From positions 1 to 64,000 of the forward strand of contig LNEK01000020.1 in NCBI GenBank assembly GCA_001464425.1: a stretch of DNA of 64,000 nt. The letters are read 5' to 3'. Below the pieces are notes generated by a model. That model did no database searches. It had not been told where the DNA came from and saw only the letters and a program-made list of their open reading frames with translations. Position numbers and translations under genes: made by a program. This stretch comes from Alphaproteobacteria bacterium Ga0077535. GTDB taxonomy: Bacteria; Pseudomonadota; Alphaproteobacteria; Caulobacterales; Aquidulcibacteraceae. Below, piece by piece: positions 37,212 through 45,320 of the stretch (positions within the stretch are counted from its first letter, which is position 1; every line of letters begins with the position of its first letter).

Positions 37212-38235
37212 TCAGTTCTCGGTGTTCACTTGAAATGAGTACTCAACTTCAATCGTGCCGTCGGCAACTGAACGCCCATCCACCCTCTGCGGGAAAGCGG
37301 TCGTGCTCTGCCGCGCCAGCCGCTCTGCTGCATTTCCAAAACCCATATCCGGCGGGTTTTCGCGTGTGGTCACGCAGGTGTGCAGGTTGCCGTCGAGCGC
37401 CACGTAGCACCGCACAACCGCAGCGCCCGATATGCCGCGCTCCAGCGCGGATCGCGGATAGGCGCGCTGCATCTGCGTGGAGGAGGGTCGCTCGCGCACC
37501 TCGGCAGGTATGACCGACGGCGCTGCAATCGGCGGCGGCGTCGCGACTGACGGGGGCGGAAAACTTGTCTGCTGTTGCGATGGCGGCGGCGGCGGATCGA
37601 GTTCCTGAATGGCGGAGGTGTTATCGTCCTCGCGTGGCGTCGTCGCTGGGGGGCGCGCCGCGGTCGGAATGGGCGCTGGCCGATGTTTGCGCGCTGCGGC
37701 AAGGGCGGAATAGAAGTCGTTCAGGAAATTGTTGGGTACGCCGATGTTCGGCAATTCGTAGGCGGCCAGGTTCAATCCTGCCGCGGTGTCGTTCGGATCG
37801 ACAAAGGCGAGCGAGACGCTCGCGCTGTTGACCTCGCCGATGACGACAAGCTGCGCCCCGTATTGTTCGCCGATGCGCCGCGCGCGCCATTACGGAGCCG
37901 GCGTTGCGCTCAAAGCTTGACACACCGCGCTCTGGCATCGCGATCTCTTCGGGCATCTTGTAGACGCGAAGATCGCCGGGCGCGTTTTCGAGCCAATCAA
38001 CGAGCTGGCGTCGCACTTCGTCATCGAGATCGAAGCCAATCGGCTGTCCGCCGGCGCCCACGCCGAGATTCACATCGCCGTCGAGTCCGGCGACGATCAC
38101 GCAGGTCGCCTGGCTTGGGCACATTTCGGGCATCGGTCGAAAAGGGGCGTAGGGATTGCTGAAATAAGCGGCGACCGCCAGCGCGCCGGTGCCGGCGACT
38201 CCAAGCAATTTACCCCAGCTATCTCCGAGATTCAT
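37212..38235 (-). pseudogene. Frameshifted envelope protein with TonB-like C-terminal domain
   Basis: Read on the minus strand from ATG 38235 (GAGGG 8 bases upstream) this starts with a membrane anchor (LLGVAGTGALAVAAYF) and a domain of about 100 residues that breaks near 37885. In another frame it continues as RRIGEQYGAQLVVIGEVNSASVSLAF through ELPNIGV, a Pro-rich linker (about 37530-37690) and a TonB-C-like end (RAYPRSALERGISGAAVVRCYV). Deleting one base in the GCGCGCGCGG run restores one reading frame of about 340 residues. The N-terminal domain is reminiscent of TolB/FlgO-like nucleotide-independent folds; function unknown. A sequencing error in the GC repeat is as likely as a real mutation. 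Confidence 0.7.
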
Positions 38236-38312
38236 CGCGACTACCCTCTGCAATCCAGGGTAAGCGCGGTGGCGGGGTAACGCCGATCAAATATTACCGC
38301 ATTGAGAGATGG

Positions 38313-38936
38313 CTAGCCCTTGGATGCGATGAGTGCGTCGTCGATCTCACGCGCCTTGGCCGCGGCCGGCCGCGCTGAAATGCGTGCTACGTACGCCTCG
38401 AATGCCGGCCGTTTCTCGAGCGTGCCGAATTGCAGGCCCCACATGATTTGGGAGCCGAGATAGAGGTCGGCAGCCGTGAAGGTATCGCCGACGAGATAAT
38501 CGCCCCGCGAAACCGCGAACTCGAGCGTGTCGATGACTTGCTCGCGGGAGCCGTAGCCGACCATGCCGCGCTTTTCGTCGGGCACGACAACGCCAAGCGC
38601 TTGGTTTGAGGCCATCGCCTCGACGGGCCCTGCGCCGTAGAACATCCAGCGATAATAGGCGCCGCGCAATTTGTCGCCGGTGGGTGGTGCGAGCTTCGCC
38701 TTCGGGAAGGCGTCCGCCAAATACGCGCAGATGGCGGCGCCTTCTGTGACTATAACGTCGCCATGACGGATCGCCGGGACCTTACCCATCGGGTTGATCG
38801 CTAGATAATCCGCACCCTTCATCGTCGTTCCGTAGTCCAGCACGACGGTTTCGTAGGGCTCACCCACTTCTTCCAGCATCCAACGAACGATGCGCCCGCG
38901 CGACATTGGGTTTGTGTAGAAGGTGAGCGTCGTCAT
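38313..38936 (-). CDS. Glutathione S-transferase family protein
   Basis: A 207-residue GST. The thioredoxin-like N-terminal domain carries FYTNPMSRGRIVRWMLEEVG (catalytic Ser/Arg region), the cis-Pro motif GKVPAIRHGD and VTEGAAICAYLADAF; the helical C-terminal domain has YLVGDTFTAADLYLGSQIMWGLQFG. The substrate is not known. It is divergent from the ArsC-like gene, 41 bases between starts. Confidence 0.92.
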   Translation of the reverse strand: MTTLTFYTNPMSRGRIVRWMLEEVGEPYETVVLDYGTTMKGADYLAINPMGKVPAIRHGDVIVTEGAAICAYLADAFPKAKLAPPTGDKLRGAYYRWMFYGAGPVEAMASNQALGVVVPDEKRGMVGYGSREQVIDTLEFAVSRGDYLVGDTFTAADLYLGSQIMWGLQFGTLEKRPAFEAYVARISARPAAAKAREIDDALIASKG

Positions 38937-38977
38937 CGGTGCTTCTCCTCGGTCAGTGGTTTTGGCATAAGCCGGCC

Positions 38978-39337
38978 ATGGCCAAGAGCAAGCAGATTAC
39001 GATCTACGGCATTCGCAATTGCGACACGATGAAGAAGGCGTGGACCTGGCTAGATGCGAAGGGGCTCGCTTACACGCTGCATGATTACAAAAAGGCTGGC
39101 CTCGATAAAGCCACGCTGGAAGCTTGGGCCGAGCAGGTGGGCTGGGAAGTTCTGCTGAACCGCGCCGGCACGACGTTCAAAAATTTGCCGGACAAGGACA
39201 AAGAGAACGTCACCGAGAAGAAAGCGATTGCGCTTATGCAAGCCAATCCGTCGATGATCAAACGACCGGTGCTCGATGTTAGCGGCAAGCTCATCGTTGG
39301 CTTCAAACCGGAGATTTACGCCGCCGCATTTGGCTAA
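38978..39337 (+). CDS. ArsC/Spx-family reductase (YffB-like)
   Basis: A 119-residue thioredoxin-fold protein. It begins with ITIYGIRNCDTMKKAWTWL (single Cys15) and carries NRAGTTFKNL and PSMIKRPVLDVSGKLIVGF. These fit YffB-like ArsC-family proteins rather than true arsenate reductases. ATG 38978 is used; the open frame reaches further upstream but lacks the fold. Its 3' end overlaps the convergent hydrolase gene by 4 bases. Confidence 0.9.
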   Translation: MAKSKQITIYGIRNCDTMKKAWTWLDAKGLAYTLHDYKKAGLDKATLEAWAEQVGWEVLLNRAGTTFKNLPDKDKENVTEKKAIALMQANPSMIKRPVLDVSGKLIVGFKPEIYAAAFG

Positions 39338-40002
39338 CCACGCGCGTGCATCCACTCCGCGGCGCGGTTCAAGACGTCCGCTAACAGCTCAGTATCCTTG
39401 CGGCCGCTTCGCGCGGGCACATGGAAGCTGTGATCGGCGTCCGGGTAGAGCGCCAGTTCCGCGCGTGGCCGAAGTGCGCTCACCATCGGCCGCAACAAGC
39501 TCAGATCCGCCAGCGCATCCTTCTCACCCTGCAGGAACAGCATCGGCACATCGACGTCGCTTAAGTGCGTCGCGCGCTCGTCGCTTGGTTTGCCGGCCGG
39601 GTGCAGCGGAAACGCGAAGAAGACGAGGCCTCGCACGCCAGGCAGCGCCGCCTTCGCTTGCGCTTGTGACGTCATCCGCCCCCCGAATGACTTGCCGCCC
39701 GCGAATGGCGGCAGCTTCGGCCCAAGCTTTCGCGCCTCTGCAACCGCCGCACGCACAGCCGCGTGCGCCAACGCCGGCGCGTCTGGGCGCTTTGAGCCGC
39801 GCTCCATATAGAGGAAATTGTAGCGCAAGGTCGCGACGCCGCGCGCCGCAAGCCCGTCCGCAATCGCCGCCATTGATTTGTGCGCCATCCCAGCGCCTGC
39901 GCCGTGCGCGAAGACGTAAGCCGCGCGCGCGTCATCCGGCGCAAGCCAAAGGCCGGACGTGGTCGCATCGTCGACTTGAATGGAGATTTGCTGAGGTGTC
40001 AC
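39334..40002 (-). CDS. Alpha/beta hydrolase (dienelactone hydrolase/Tex30-like)
   Basis: A 222-residue hydrolase from a GTG start. Motifs: YVFAHGAGAGMAHKSMAAIADGL, LRYNFLYMERGSKRPD, nucleophile elbow GGKSFGGRM (Ser near 108), VPMLFLQGEKDALADLS and DADHSFHVP. These match the KAT/Tex30-type hydrolase family whose substrates are mostly unknown. It stands alone on this strand. Confidence 0.87.
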   Translation of the reverse strand: MTPQQISIQVDDATTSGLWLAPDDARAAYVFAHGAGAGMAHKSMAAIADGLAARGVATLRYNFLYMERGSKRPDAPALAHAAVRAAVAEARKLGPKLPPFAGGKSFGGRMTSQAQAKAALPGVRGLVFFAFPLHPAGKPSDERATHLSDVDVPMLFLQGEKDALADLSLLRPMVSALRPRAELALYPDADHSFHVPARSGRKDTELLADVLNRAAEWMHARG

Positions 40003-40077
40003 GACGCCAATATGGACCGCCGCCGTCCCGCCGGCCAGCGTGGGAGCGTGCCGGCGGTACGCCTGCGGTTCGTGATG

Positions 40078-40557
40078 TTAGGCGCCTTTCTCGAGATGCT
40101 CGCCCAGTTTTTGGAGCAGCCCCTGCCATCCGGCTTCACGCATCTTGATGCCGTCAGCGCCGTCGAAGAACGCTCCGCTCTCGGAGAAGATCAGCCGCGT
40201 ACCTTGCTGCGCAGACTTGAACTCCACTGTCGCAAGCGAGACGCTGAAGCGCACACCGTTGCGGTCCATCGCATAGGTGAAAATGATCCGCTCGTTGGGG
40301 ACGATCTCGTTGAAGACGGTGTCGTTGCCGAACCAAGTCTCTTCGCCGAATGTCTCGACGCCCTTTTGGTGATGAAATTTGCTCCTCTCGGCGCCGCCTT
40401 CGCGGAAGTCGAGGTCGTAGGATTGGATGTCCCAGCCTTCGCCCTCCGCGAACCAGGCGCGTTTGGCGGCGGGATCGGCCCAGGCGGCAAACACGCGCTG
40501 CGGATTTGCCTCGTAGCGACGTTCGATGATGAAGCTGCCGTGTGTGGTGGTCGTCAT
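40078..40557 (-). CDS. SRPBCC/AHSA1-type protein
   Basis: A 159-residue START-like (activator of Hsp90 ATPase homologue 1-like) protein. It starts GSFIIERRYEANPQRVFAAWADPAAKRAWFAEG and ends with a helix (MREAGWQGLLQKLGEHLEKG) typical of the family. It binds hydrophobic ligands in general; none is known here. It is the last of three related genes downstream of arsR and gst, 7 bases after the next paralogue. Confidence 0.9.
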   Translation of the reverse strand: MTTTTHGSFIIERRYEANPQRVFAAWADPAAKRAWFAEGEGWDIQSYDLDFREGGAERSKFHHQKGVETFGEETWFGNDTVFNEIVPNERIIFTYAMDRNGVRFSVSLATVEFKSAQQGTRLIFSESGAFFDGADGIKMREAGWQGLLQKLGEHLEKGA

Positions 40558-40564
40558 GGCGCGC

Positions 40565-41020
40565 TCACGTGTTCAAGAAGGTTTCGAGTTGGCCGAGCAG
40601 GATGCGCGTGCCGTGTTCACGCTGGCCCGCGTCGTCGTAGCCATCGAGGTAGGCGCCTTGCTCCGTGTAGACGAGCTTTGTGCCCTTCCCGGAAGCCTCA
40701 AATTGCGTAGTGCCGAGCGAAACAGATATGCGCGTCGCATCGAGGTGCAGTTCGTAAGACATGACGATGCGCTCGTTTTCGATGATGTCCCAGTATTCGC
40801 CGCTCATCTTGTGGACCACGCCGCCTGGAGAGCCGCCGCTGCTCACCTCCTTGCCGCCGATGCGGAAGTGGAGTGTGTGGGTCGAATTCCACTCAGGCGG
40901 GCCGCCGAACCATTTCGACTTCTGTTTCGGATCGGCATAGGCGGCGAACACCTTCGCCGGCGGATGCGCATATTCGCGCTCAATCACGAAAGTGGCGTGC
41001 GTAACGGTGCGTGCGGTCAT
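40565..41020 (-). CDS. SRPBCC/AHSA1-type protein
   Basis: The second of three consecutive AHSA1-like proteins, 151 residues, clearly related to its neighbours (THATFVIEREYAHPPAKVFAAYADPKQKSKWF; YTEQGAYLDGYDD). Its start overlaps the stop of the third paralogue by 4 bases, so the set is cotranslated. Ligand and function are unknown. Confidence 0.9.
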   Translation of the reverse strand: MTARTVTHATFVIEREYAHPPAKVFAAYADPKQKSKWFGGPPEWNSTHTLHFRIGGKEVSSGGSPGGVVHKMSGEYWDIIENERIVMSYELHLDATRISVSLGTTQFEASGKGTKLVYTEQGAYLDGYDDAGQREHGTRILLGQLETFLNT

Positions 41021-41469
41021 TGCGAAAATTCCTTGGCGAGATTGTCGAGCGCGGCGTTCCAGCCGAACTGGTAGCCTTTCTCCATCTCCGAACCGTCGAA
41101 CGCCGCGATCTGCATCGTGAGCAACAGCCGTGTCCCTTCGCCAGCCGCGTCCAGTTCGACACCGATCAACGCTGCCGACACGCGCGTATCGCCGTGCGAT
41201 ACATCCTCGGCGAATACGATGCGCTGGTCGTGCTTGATATCGATGTAGTTCACGACCGCGATGTAGTCGACGTTGCCAGGTTCGATGCAGCGCGAGACAT
41301 CTCGCCCGCCTTCGCGGAAATCCGCCGCTTCGTACTCGATCCGAATGTTGTCCGCCGGCGCTGACCAGCGTTTACGCGCATCCAGATCGGACCAAGCCTT
41401 GAAGACGCGCGCTGGCGCGGCGCCATATGTGCGCTCCATCACGATGGTGGCGTGTGTCAGGGCGGTCAT
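41017..41469 (-). CDS. SRPBCC/AHSA1-type protein
   Basis: The first of the three AHSA1-like genes, 150 residues from ATG 41469 (an ATG two codons earlier, 41475, is possible). Motifs: THATIVMERTYGAAPARVFKAW, LDARKRWSAPADN, AAFDGSEMEKGY. It follows the GST gene directly: a start at 41475 would overlap the GST stop by 4 bases, while 41469 leaves 2 bases between. In ArsR-led operons such proteins often accompany a repressor; the inducing ligand is unknown. Confidence 0.88.
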   Translation of the reverse strand: MTALTHATIVMERTYGAAPARVFKAWSDLDARKRWSAPADNIRIEYEAADFREGGRDVSRCIEPGNVDYIAVVNYIDIKHDQRIVFAEDVSHGDTRVSAALIGVELDAAGEGTRLLLTMQIAAFDGSEMEKGYQFGWNAALDNLAKEFSQ

Positions 41470-41471
41470 GC

Positions 41472-42107
41472 TCACGCTCCCGGATACATATGAAACAGCG
41501 GCTCGGATTCCTTCACGGCGCGCGCAAAGGAAGGGCGCGCTTTCAGGTGCTCCAGGTACCCCACAATGCGCGGGAAGGCGCCGTCGAGCGGCACGTTGCG
41601 TGTGGCGTACCAGAGCGCGGGCGCTGCGGCGCAGTCGGCTAGGCTAAAGTCGTTCCCAACGAGAAATTCGCGCGAGCCGAGCTGCGCTTCGATGACGGCG
41701 TACATGCCGCGCACGACACATTTTGCTTCCTCGACGCCATACGGATCGCGTTGGCTATCGGGCCTAATGTTGTTGACAACGACTTTGCTCATCGTCGTGT
41801 TCAGGTGATCGCACACGCGGTCCCAGCGGCGCACTTCAAGCGCGGTGTCGAAGTCCGCTGGGATGAAGCGGGTGCGGCCAGGGTAATAGTGATCCAGGTA
41901 TTCGATGATCACCGCCGTTTCTGTCACCATCGCGCCGCGATCGCTGTCCAACAGGATCGGAAACTTGCCCATCGGCCATTTGGCGATGAAGTCTGCGTAT
42001 GAGTTCTGATCCACCGTGATGAACTCGAACGGCGTGCCGTTCTCATAAAGCGCGGTCAGCACCTTCCAAGTGTAGGAAGATATCGGGTGTCCGTAGATCG
42101 TGAGCAT
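41472..42107 (-). CDS. Glutathione S-transferase family protein
   Basis: A 211-residue GST from ATG 42107. N-terminal domain: MLTIYGHPISSYTWKVLTALYE, KWPMGKFPILLDSD, VTETAVIIEYLDHYYPG; C-terminal helical domain with FLVGNDFSLADCAAAPALWYA. The longer open frame upstream lies within arsR. The ATG overlaps the arsR stop by 1 base (TGATG), so it is cotranslated with the repressor. Confidence 0.93.
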   Translation of the reverse strand: MLTIYGHPISSYTWKVLTALYENGTPFEFITVDQNSYADFIAKWPMGKFPILLDSDRGAMVTETAVIIEYLDHYYPGRTRFIPADFDTALEVRRWDRVCDHLNTTMSKVVVNNIRPDSQRDPYGVEEAKCVVRGMYAVIEAQLGSREFLVGNDFSLADCAAAPALWYATRNVPLDGAFPRIVGYLEHLKARPSFARAVKESEPLFHMYPGA

Positions 42108-42439
42108 CAATCGTCTTTCGTTTCGTCGAGAAATTGTCCGAGCCGATCGAGGCGCCGCTCCCACAGCGCGCGCCGTTCGGCGATCCAGTGTTCAGCTTGG
42201 GTGAGCGCCTTGGGCTCGATCGAGCAGGTGCGGACGCGCCCGACCTTCTGGCTCTTCACGAGCCCGCTCGTTTCCAGCACCGCGAGGTGCTGCATCACGG
42301 CTGGGAGCGACATAGCCAACGGTTTGGCCAATTCACTGACCGTCGCCGGCCCCTGGGCCAAGCGCTCAACCATCGCTCGCCGGCTAGGGTCGGCAAGAGC
42401 CTGAAACGCGAGATCGAGAACAGCGTCCTGCCTAAACAT
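42107..42439 (-). CDS. ArsR-family transcriptional repressor
   Basis: A 110-residue winged-helix regulator (LAFQALADPSRRAMVERLAQGPATVSELAKPLAMSLPAVMQHLAVLETSGLVKSQKVGRVR). No metal-binding Cys pair is seen, so it may respond to another ligand or none. This ArsR/AHSA1 pairing is common. It leads the arsR-gst-SRPBCC operon and has a palindromic operator beginning 2 bases upstream of its ATG. No Shine-Dalgarno fits, so the message may be leaderless. Confidence 0.93.
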   Translation of the reverse strand: MFRQDAVLDLAFQALADPSRRAMVERLAQGPATVSELAKPLAMSLPAVMQHLAVLETSGLVKSQKVGRVRTCSIEPKALTQAEHWIAERRALWERRLDRLGQFLDETKDD

Positions 42440-42441
42440 AT

Positions 42442-42463
42442 CACTTAAGTATGCGCTTAAGTG
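42442..42463. promoter_or_regulatory. Palindromic operator upstream of arsR
   Basis: A perfect 8-base inverted repeat, CACTTAAG-N6-CTTAAGTG, sits immediately before the arsR start codon. Symmetric AT-rich repeats of this size are typical ArsR targets. Its position would block the promoter or translation start of the arsR-gst-SRPBCC operon, giving self-repression. Confidence 0.7.
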
Positions 42464-42541
42464 TTATGAGGCAAGCCTGTTCCGCATCCAATCCGGAGGG
42501 CCGTGGCTGCATACTGGCCGAATGCACGAGAGAGTCGGACG

Positions 42542-42943
42542 ATGCTGAGTAACGGGTTTGAGAACTGGATGGTGGCGCTCTTCATTTTTGGAGCGGTAGC
42601 CATCTCGATGCTGGGGGCCGGCTGGTCGCAATGGCTGGAGCACAAACGCCGCGCGCAGGCGATGGACATCATCAAGGCAGCGCTGGAAGCCGGCAGGGAG
42701 CCGCCGCCCATTCTCTATGAGCAACTGGGTAAGACCAACACCAGCAAGCCGCCTTGGAGTGAGTTCGTCGTTTTCACCGCTCTCGGTTTTGGCTTTTGGA
42801 TCGCTTACGCCACCGCCGATCCAGATCGCCAGACTGCGTTTCTCGTTATCGCATCGACGATGACCGTCACTGCGCTTGGTTGTCTGGCGCTTGCGTTGAT
42901 GAATCCCGGCGGCGGGTCAAAAGATTCCGATGACGCCGCATGA
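42542..42943 (+). CDS. DUF6249-like membrane protein
   Basis: A 133-residue protein with a first helix (about 7-26), a cytoplasmic amphipathic stretch (HKRRAQAMDIIKAALEAGREPPPILYEQLG) and two further helices (about 75-120), ending in an acidic tail. It is clearly a paralogue of the protein at 43843-44238, which shares the layout and the RxxAxxxIxxALExGxxxxPxIxxQL pattern. It overlaps the ECF sigma gene by 14 bases. Such proteins may act in sigma control; this is inference. Confidence 0.8.
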   Translation: MLSNGFENWMVALFIFGAVAISMLGAGWSQWLEHKRRAQAMDIIKAALEAGREPPPILYEQLGKTNTSKPPWSEFVVFTALGFGFWIAYATADPDRQTAFLVIASTMTVTALGCLALALMNPGGGSKDSDDAA

Positions 42944-43466
42944 TGAGGCCCGCCTCATCGCCGCAGCGCGCAAAGGCGACAGCCGCGCGTACGCCGCTTT
43001 GGTCGATGCGCATCAGCAAGCGGTTCGCGGGTTTTTGCGGCGTTTTAACGGTGTTTGGGCCGATGCCGACGATATTGCGCAAGAGGCGTTCGTGACTGCG
43101 TGGGCCAAGCTTAATCGTTTCGAGGGCCGCTCCAGTTTTCGCTCGTGGGTGTCTGGCATCGGCTTTCGTCTGGCGCGTGATGCGCGACGCGCGCGCGGGC
43201 GGGCCGGGGCTCGCGATGCGGCTTGGCTACAAACCCAAGAAGTGGCTGAGAACGAGGCGTCCATTGAAGACCGCATCGCACTCGAGCGCGCCATGGCTGA
43301 GTTGCCAGACGAACAACGCGCCGCCGTCGCGCTTTGCCTCGGTGAAGGGTTTTCGCACGCTGAAGCGGCGGCGATCTTGAAACTGCCGCTGGGCACGGTG
43401 AAATCGCATGTGACGCGCGGGCGTGAAAAGTTGCTGCGCGCGTTGGAGACGTCAGATGGACACTGA
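42930..43466 (+). CDS. ECF-family RNA polymerase sigma factor (first copy)
   Basis: A 178-residue sigma-70 family ECF factor: region 2 (about 20-90; YAALVDAHQQAVRGFLRRF, DADDIAQEAFVTAWAKL, FRSWVSGIGFRLARDARRAR) and region 4 (about 115-170; ERAMAELPDEQRAAVALCLGEGFSHAEAAAILKLPLGTVKSHVTRGREKL). It overlaps the membrane-protein gene before it by 14 bases and the gene after it by 11, so all three are cotranslated. Confidence 0.92.
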   Translation: MTPHDEARLIAAARKGDSRAYAALVDAHQQAVRGFLRRFNGVWADADDIAQEAFVTAWAKLNRFEGRSSFRSWVSGIGFRLARDARRARGRAGARDAAWLQTQEVAENEASIEDRIALERAMAELPDEQRAAVALCLGEGFSHAEAAAILKLPLGTVKSHVTRGREKLLRALETSDGH

Positions 43467-43764
43467 AGCTCGCCTCCGCGCCGCTCTCCGGGCGGCCGCC
43501 GCGCCGGCCCGCGATCCGGGCTTTGCGCTGGCCGTCATCCGGGCTGCCGAGGCCGGGCGATATAAGAAGGAGGCCGCGCGGTCGGTCCTCCGGGCCGGGG
43601 GTGTCGCCGCCGCCGCTGCCGCCCTCGCTGCCCTTGGCCTGGACTGGGCTGCCGGCAACCCGGCCGCCTTCCAAAATGGCGTTCTCTCCGCCGCCGGCCT
43701 GATCAGCCTCGTGGGGCTAGCGCGACTCATGTCGGCCCGGGCTAGGGTGCTGCTGAAGCGCTGA
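43456..43764 (+). CDS. Small membrane protein, candidate anti-sigma factor (first copy)
   Basis: A 102-residue protein: a soluble N-terminal part (MDTEARLRAALRAAAAPARDPGFALAVIRAAE) followed by two hydrophobic helices. It has no zinc anti-sigma motif. Position directly after, and overlapping, the ECF sigma gene suggests an anti-sigma role. The second cassette has a similar protein (44797-45189) with a comparable D-GF--AV motif. Confidence 0.75.
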   Translation: MDTEARLRAALRAAAAPARDPGFALAVIRAAEAGRYKKEAARSVLRAGGVAAAAAALAALGLDWAAGNPAAFQNGVLSAAGLISLVGLARLMSARARVLLKR

Positions 43765-43842
43765 ATCTGGCTTGCATCCAATTCACCTGGATCGCGCATC
43801 CCAGATACAAAGGGGCAAAGACCCCGGGCTATGGAGTTCCTC

Positions 43843-44238
43843 ATGGGTGCGGATGTTTTTGTTCCGTTTGTCTTTTTTGGCTTCCTCGGAGCCATTATTC
43901 TGGTGCCGATCTGGCTGAAAGAGCGCACGAAGCGATCGGCTCACGCGTTGATTTCGCAGGCTTTGGAGAAGGGCCAGCAGCTCGATCCCGCCATTTTGCG
44001 CCAATTGACCGAGGGGGCCACTAAGCCGCCGAAGGATCGTGCGCGCAGCACCTTGGGCAGCGGCGTGGTGCTTTTGGCCTTGGCGATTGGCTTTGTCATC
44101 GGCGCCTTCGCCCTCGATGATTTCAGCGGTACGGTCGAAGGCGGCATGATGGTTCCGGCTGCCATCCTTGGAGCCCTGGGCTTTGCCTTTATCTTGCTCG
44201 CGATTGTCGATTACTCGGCCAAGAAGAAGGAGCAATGA
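43843..44238 (+). CDS. DUF6249-like membrane protein (second copy)
   Basis: A 131-residue paralogue of the protein at 42542-42943: helix (about 5-24), cytoplasmic segment (RSAHALISQALEKGQQLDPAILRQL), then two helices and a basic end (SAKKKEQ). ATG 43843 has GGAG 6 bases upstream and is preferred over the ATG at 43831. It opens the second sigma cassette, 7 bases before the second sigma gene. Confidence 0.8.
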   Translation: MGADVFVPFVFFGFLGAIILVPIWLKERTKRSAHALISQALEKGQQLDPAILRQLTEGATKPPKDRARSTLGSGVVLLALAIGFVIGAFALDDFSGTVEGGMMVPAAILGALGFAFILLAIVDYSAKKKEQ

Positions 44239-44245
44239 GTGATCC

Positions 44246-44800
44246 GTGGCGTCGCGGGGGTTCCAAAATCTGGGGGAAGCGACCGAAGCCGCGCTCATAA
44301 TCGCGGCCCAGGCCCGGAACCAAGCGGCGTTCGGCGAGCTGGTAAAGCGCCGGCAAGGGTGGGCCCGCGCCCTGTTGAGGAGAATGTGTCAGAGCCACGC
44401 CGAAGCCGATGATCTTGCTCAAGAGGCGTTCATCAAGGCGTGGGATAAGATGGGTGATCTTGAAACCCCGGCGGCTTTTCCGGGTTGGTTTCGAAGGATC
44501 GCGGTGACCACGTTCCTGATGGCGAAACGCCGCCAGAAGGCCGTGTTCGAGGAAATCGATGACGCTTCTCCCATAGCGTCAGAGGAATCCACGCCGGAGG
44601 CCGCGGCCGGAGCTAAGATTGACCTGGAAAAGGCACTTGCCAGGTTGTCGGATGCTGAGAGACTTTGTGTGACGCTGAACCACGGAGAAGGTTTAAGTCA
44701 CGCGGAGATAGTAGAAATCACCGGTCTTCCCCTCGGGACGGTGAAATCCCACGTACTAAGAGGGACGGAAAAACTGCGACGGCTATTGGAACCCCAATGA
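44246..44800 (+). CDS. ECF-family RNA polymerase sigma factor (second copy)
   Basis: A 184-residue ECF sigma factor with region 2 (FGELVKRRQGWARALLRRM, EADDLAQEAFIKAWDKM, PGWFRRIAVTTFLMAKRR) and region 4 (ALARLSDAERLCVTLNHGEGLSHAEIVEITGLPLGTVKSHVLRGTEKLRRLL). Related to the first copy but well diverged. The GTG start lies 7 bases after the membrane-protein gene; the stop overlaps the following ATG by 4 bases. Confidence 0.92.
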   Translation: MASRGFQNLGEATEAALIIAAQARNQAAFGELVKRRQGWARALLRRMCQSHAEADDLAQEAFIKAWDKMGDLETPAAFPGWFRRIAVTTFLMAKRRQKAVFEEIDDASPIASEESTPEAAAGAKIDLEKALARLSDAERLCVTLNHGEGLSHAEIVEITGLPLGTVKSHVLRGTEKLRRLLEPQ

Positions 44801-45189
44801 CGGATTTTGACGCCCTTCTGAAGCGCTCCTTTGCGGAAGCTCATGAACCGGTCGATGACGGCTTCACCGTCAAGATCGGGCAGGCTGTCTCGCGCCGGGA
44901 GAACGCGGTTAAGCTGCGCAATCTGGCGCAAACAATCGGTCTCGCTGCGGCCGGCGCGGCGCTCGTTTATGGCGGGGCGACCTTCTATGGCGCGTTCGGC
45001 CAGGAAGCGATGGCGACAGCTGGCCTGGAAGTCGCCCGCGCCCATGGTGCGCTGAGCGCCACCCCATCTTTCGGCGTCGCTGCCCAGAGCGTCCTCCAAT
45101 CGCTCGGAACCGGCATGACCCAGATCATTCTGATGACCGCGGCCGCTTTGGCCGGCGGCGCAGTGGTCTATCGCACCACGCAGGAATAA
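44797..45189 (+). CDS. Membrane protein, candidate anti-sigma factor (second copy)
   Basis: A 130-residue protein with a soluble N-terminal part (MTDFDALLKRSFAEAHEPVDDGFTVKIGQAV) and two hydrophobic stretches (about 45-68 and 105-125). It is coupled to the second ECF sigma gene by an ATGA overlap. The role as anti-sigma factor is inferred from position and topology. A terminator follows 22 bases later. Confidence 0.75.
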   Translation: MTDFDALLKRSFAEAHEPVDDGFTVKIGQAVSRRENAVKLRNLAQTIGLAAAGAALVYGGATFYGAFGQEAMATAGLEVARAHGALSATPSFGVAAQSVLQSLGTGMTQIILMTAAALAGGAVVYRTTQE

Positions 45190-45211
45190 CGGCTCAACAC
45201 CGGCCAGAGGC

Positions 45212-45237
45212 AAAGGCGGCTCGCGAGGGCCGCCTTT
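45212..45237 (+). terminator. Intrinsic terminator after the sigma cassettes
   Basis: A 9-base-pair stem, AAAGGCGGC / GCCGCCTTT with an 8-base loop. The A-run and T-run belong to the stem, so it could work in both directions. It separates the sigma cassettes from panB. Confidence 0.75.
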
Positions 45238-45320
45238 CGTGTTTCTGCCGTCTGGGGTCGGCGCTGGCGCCGCAGCGCAGCAACGGCTAGGACTGGCGGT
45301 TCCGAACGAGGCCTGAACGC

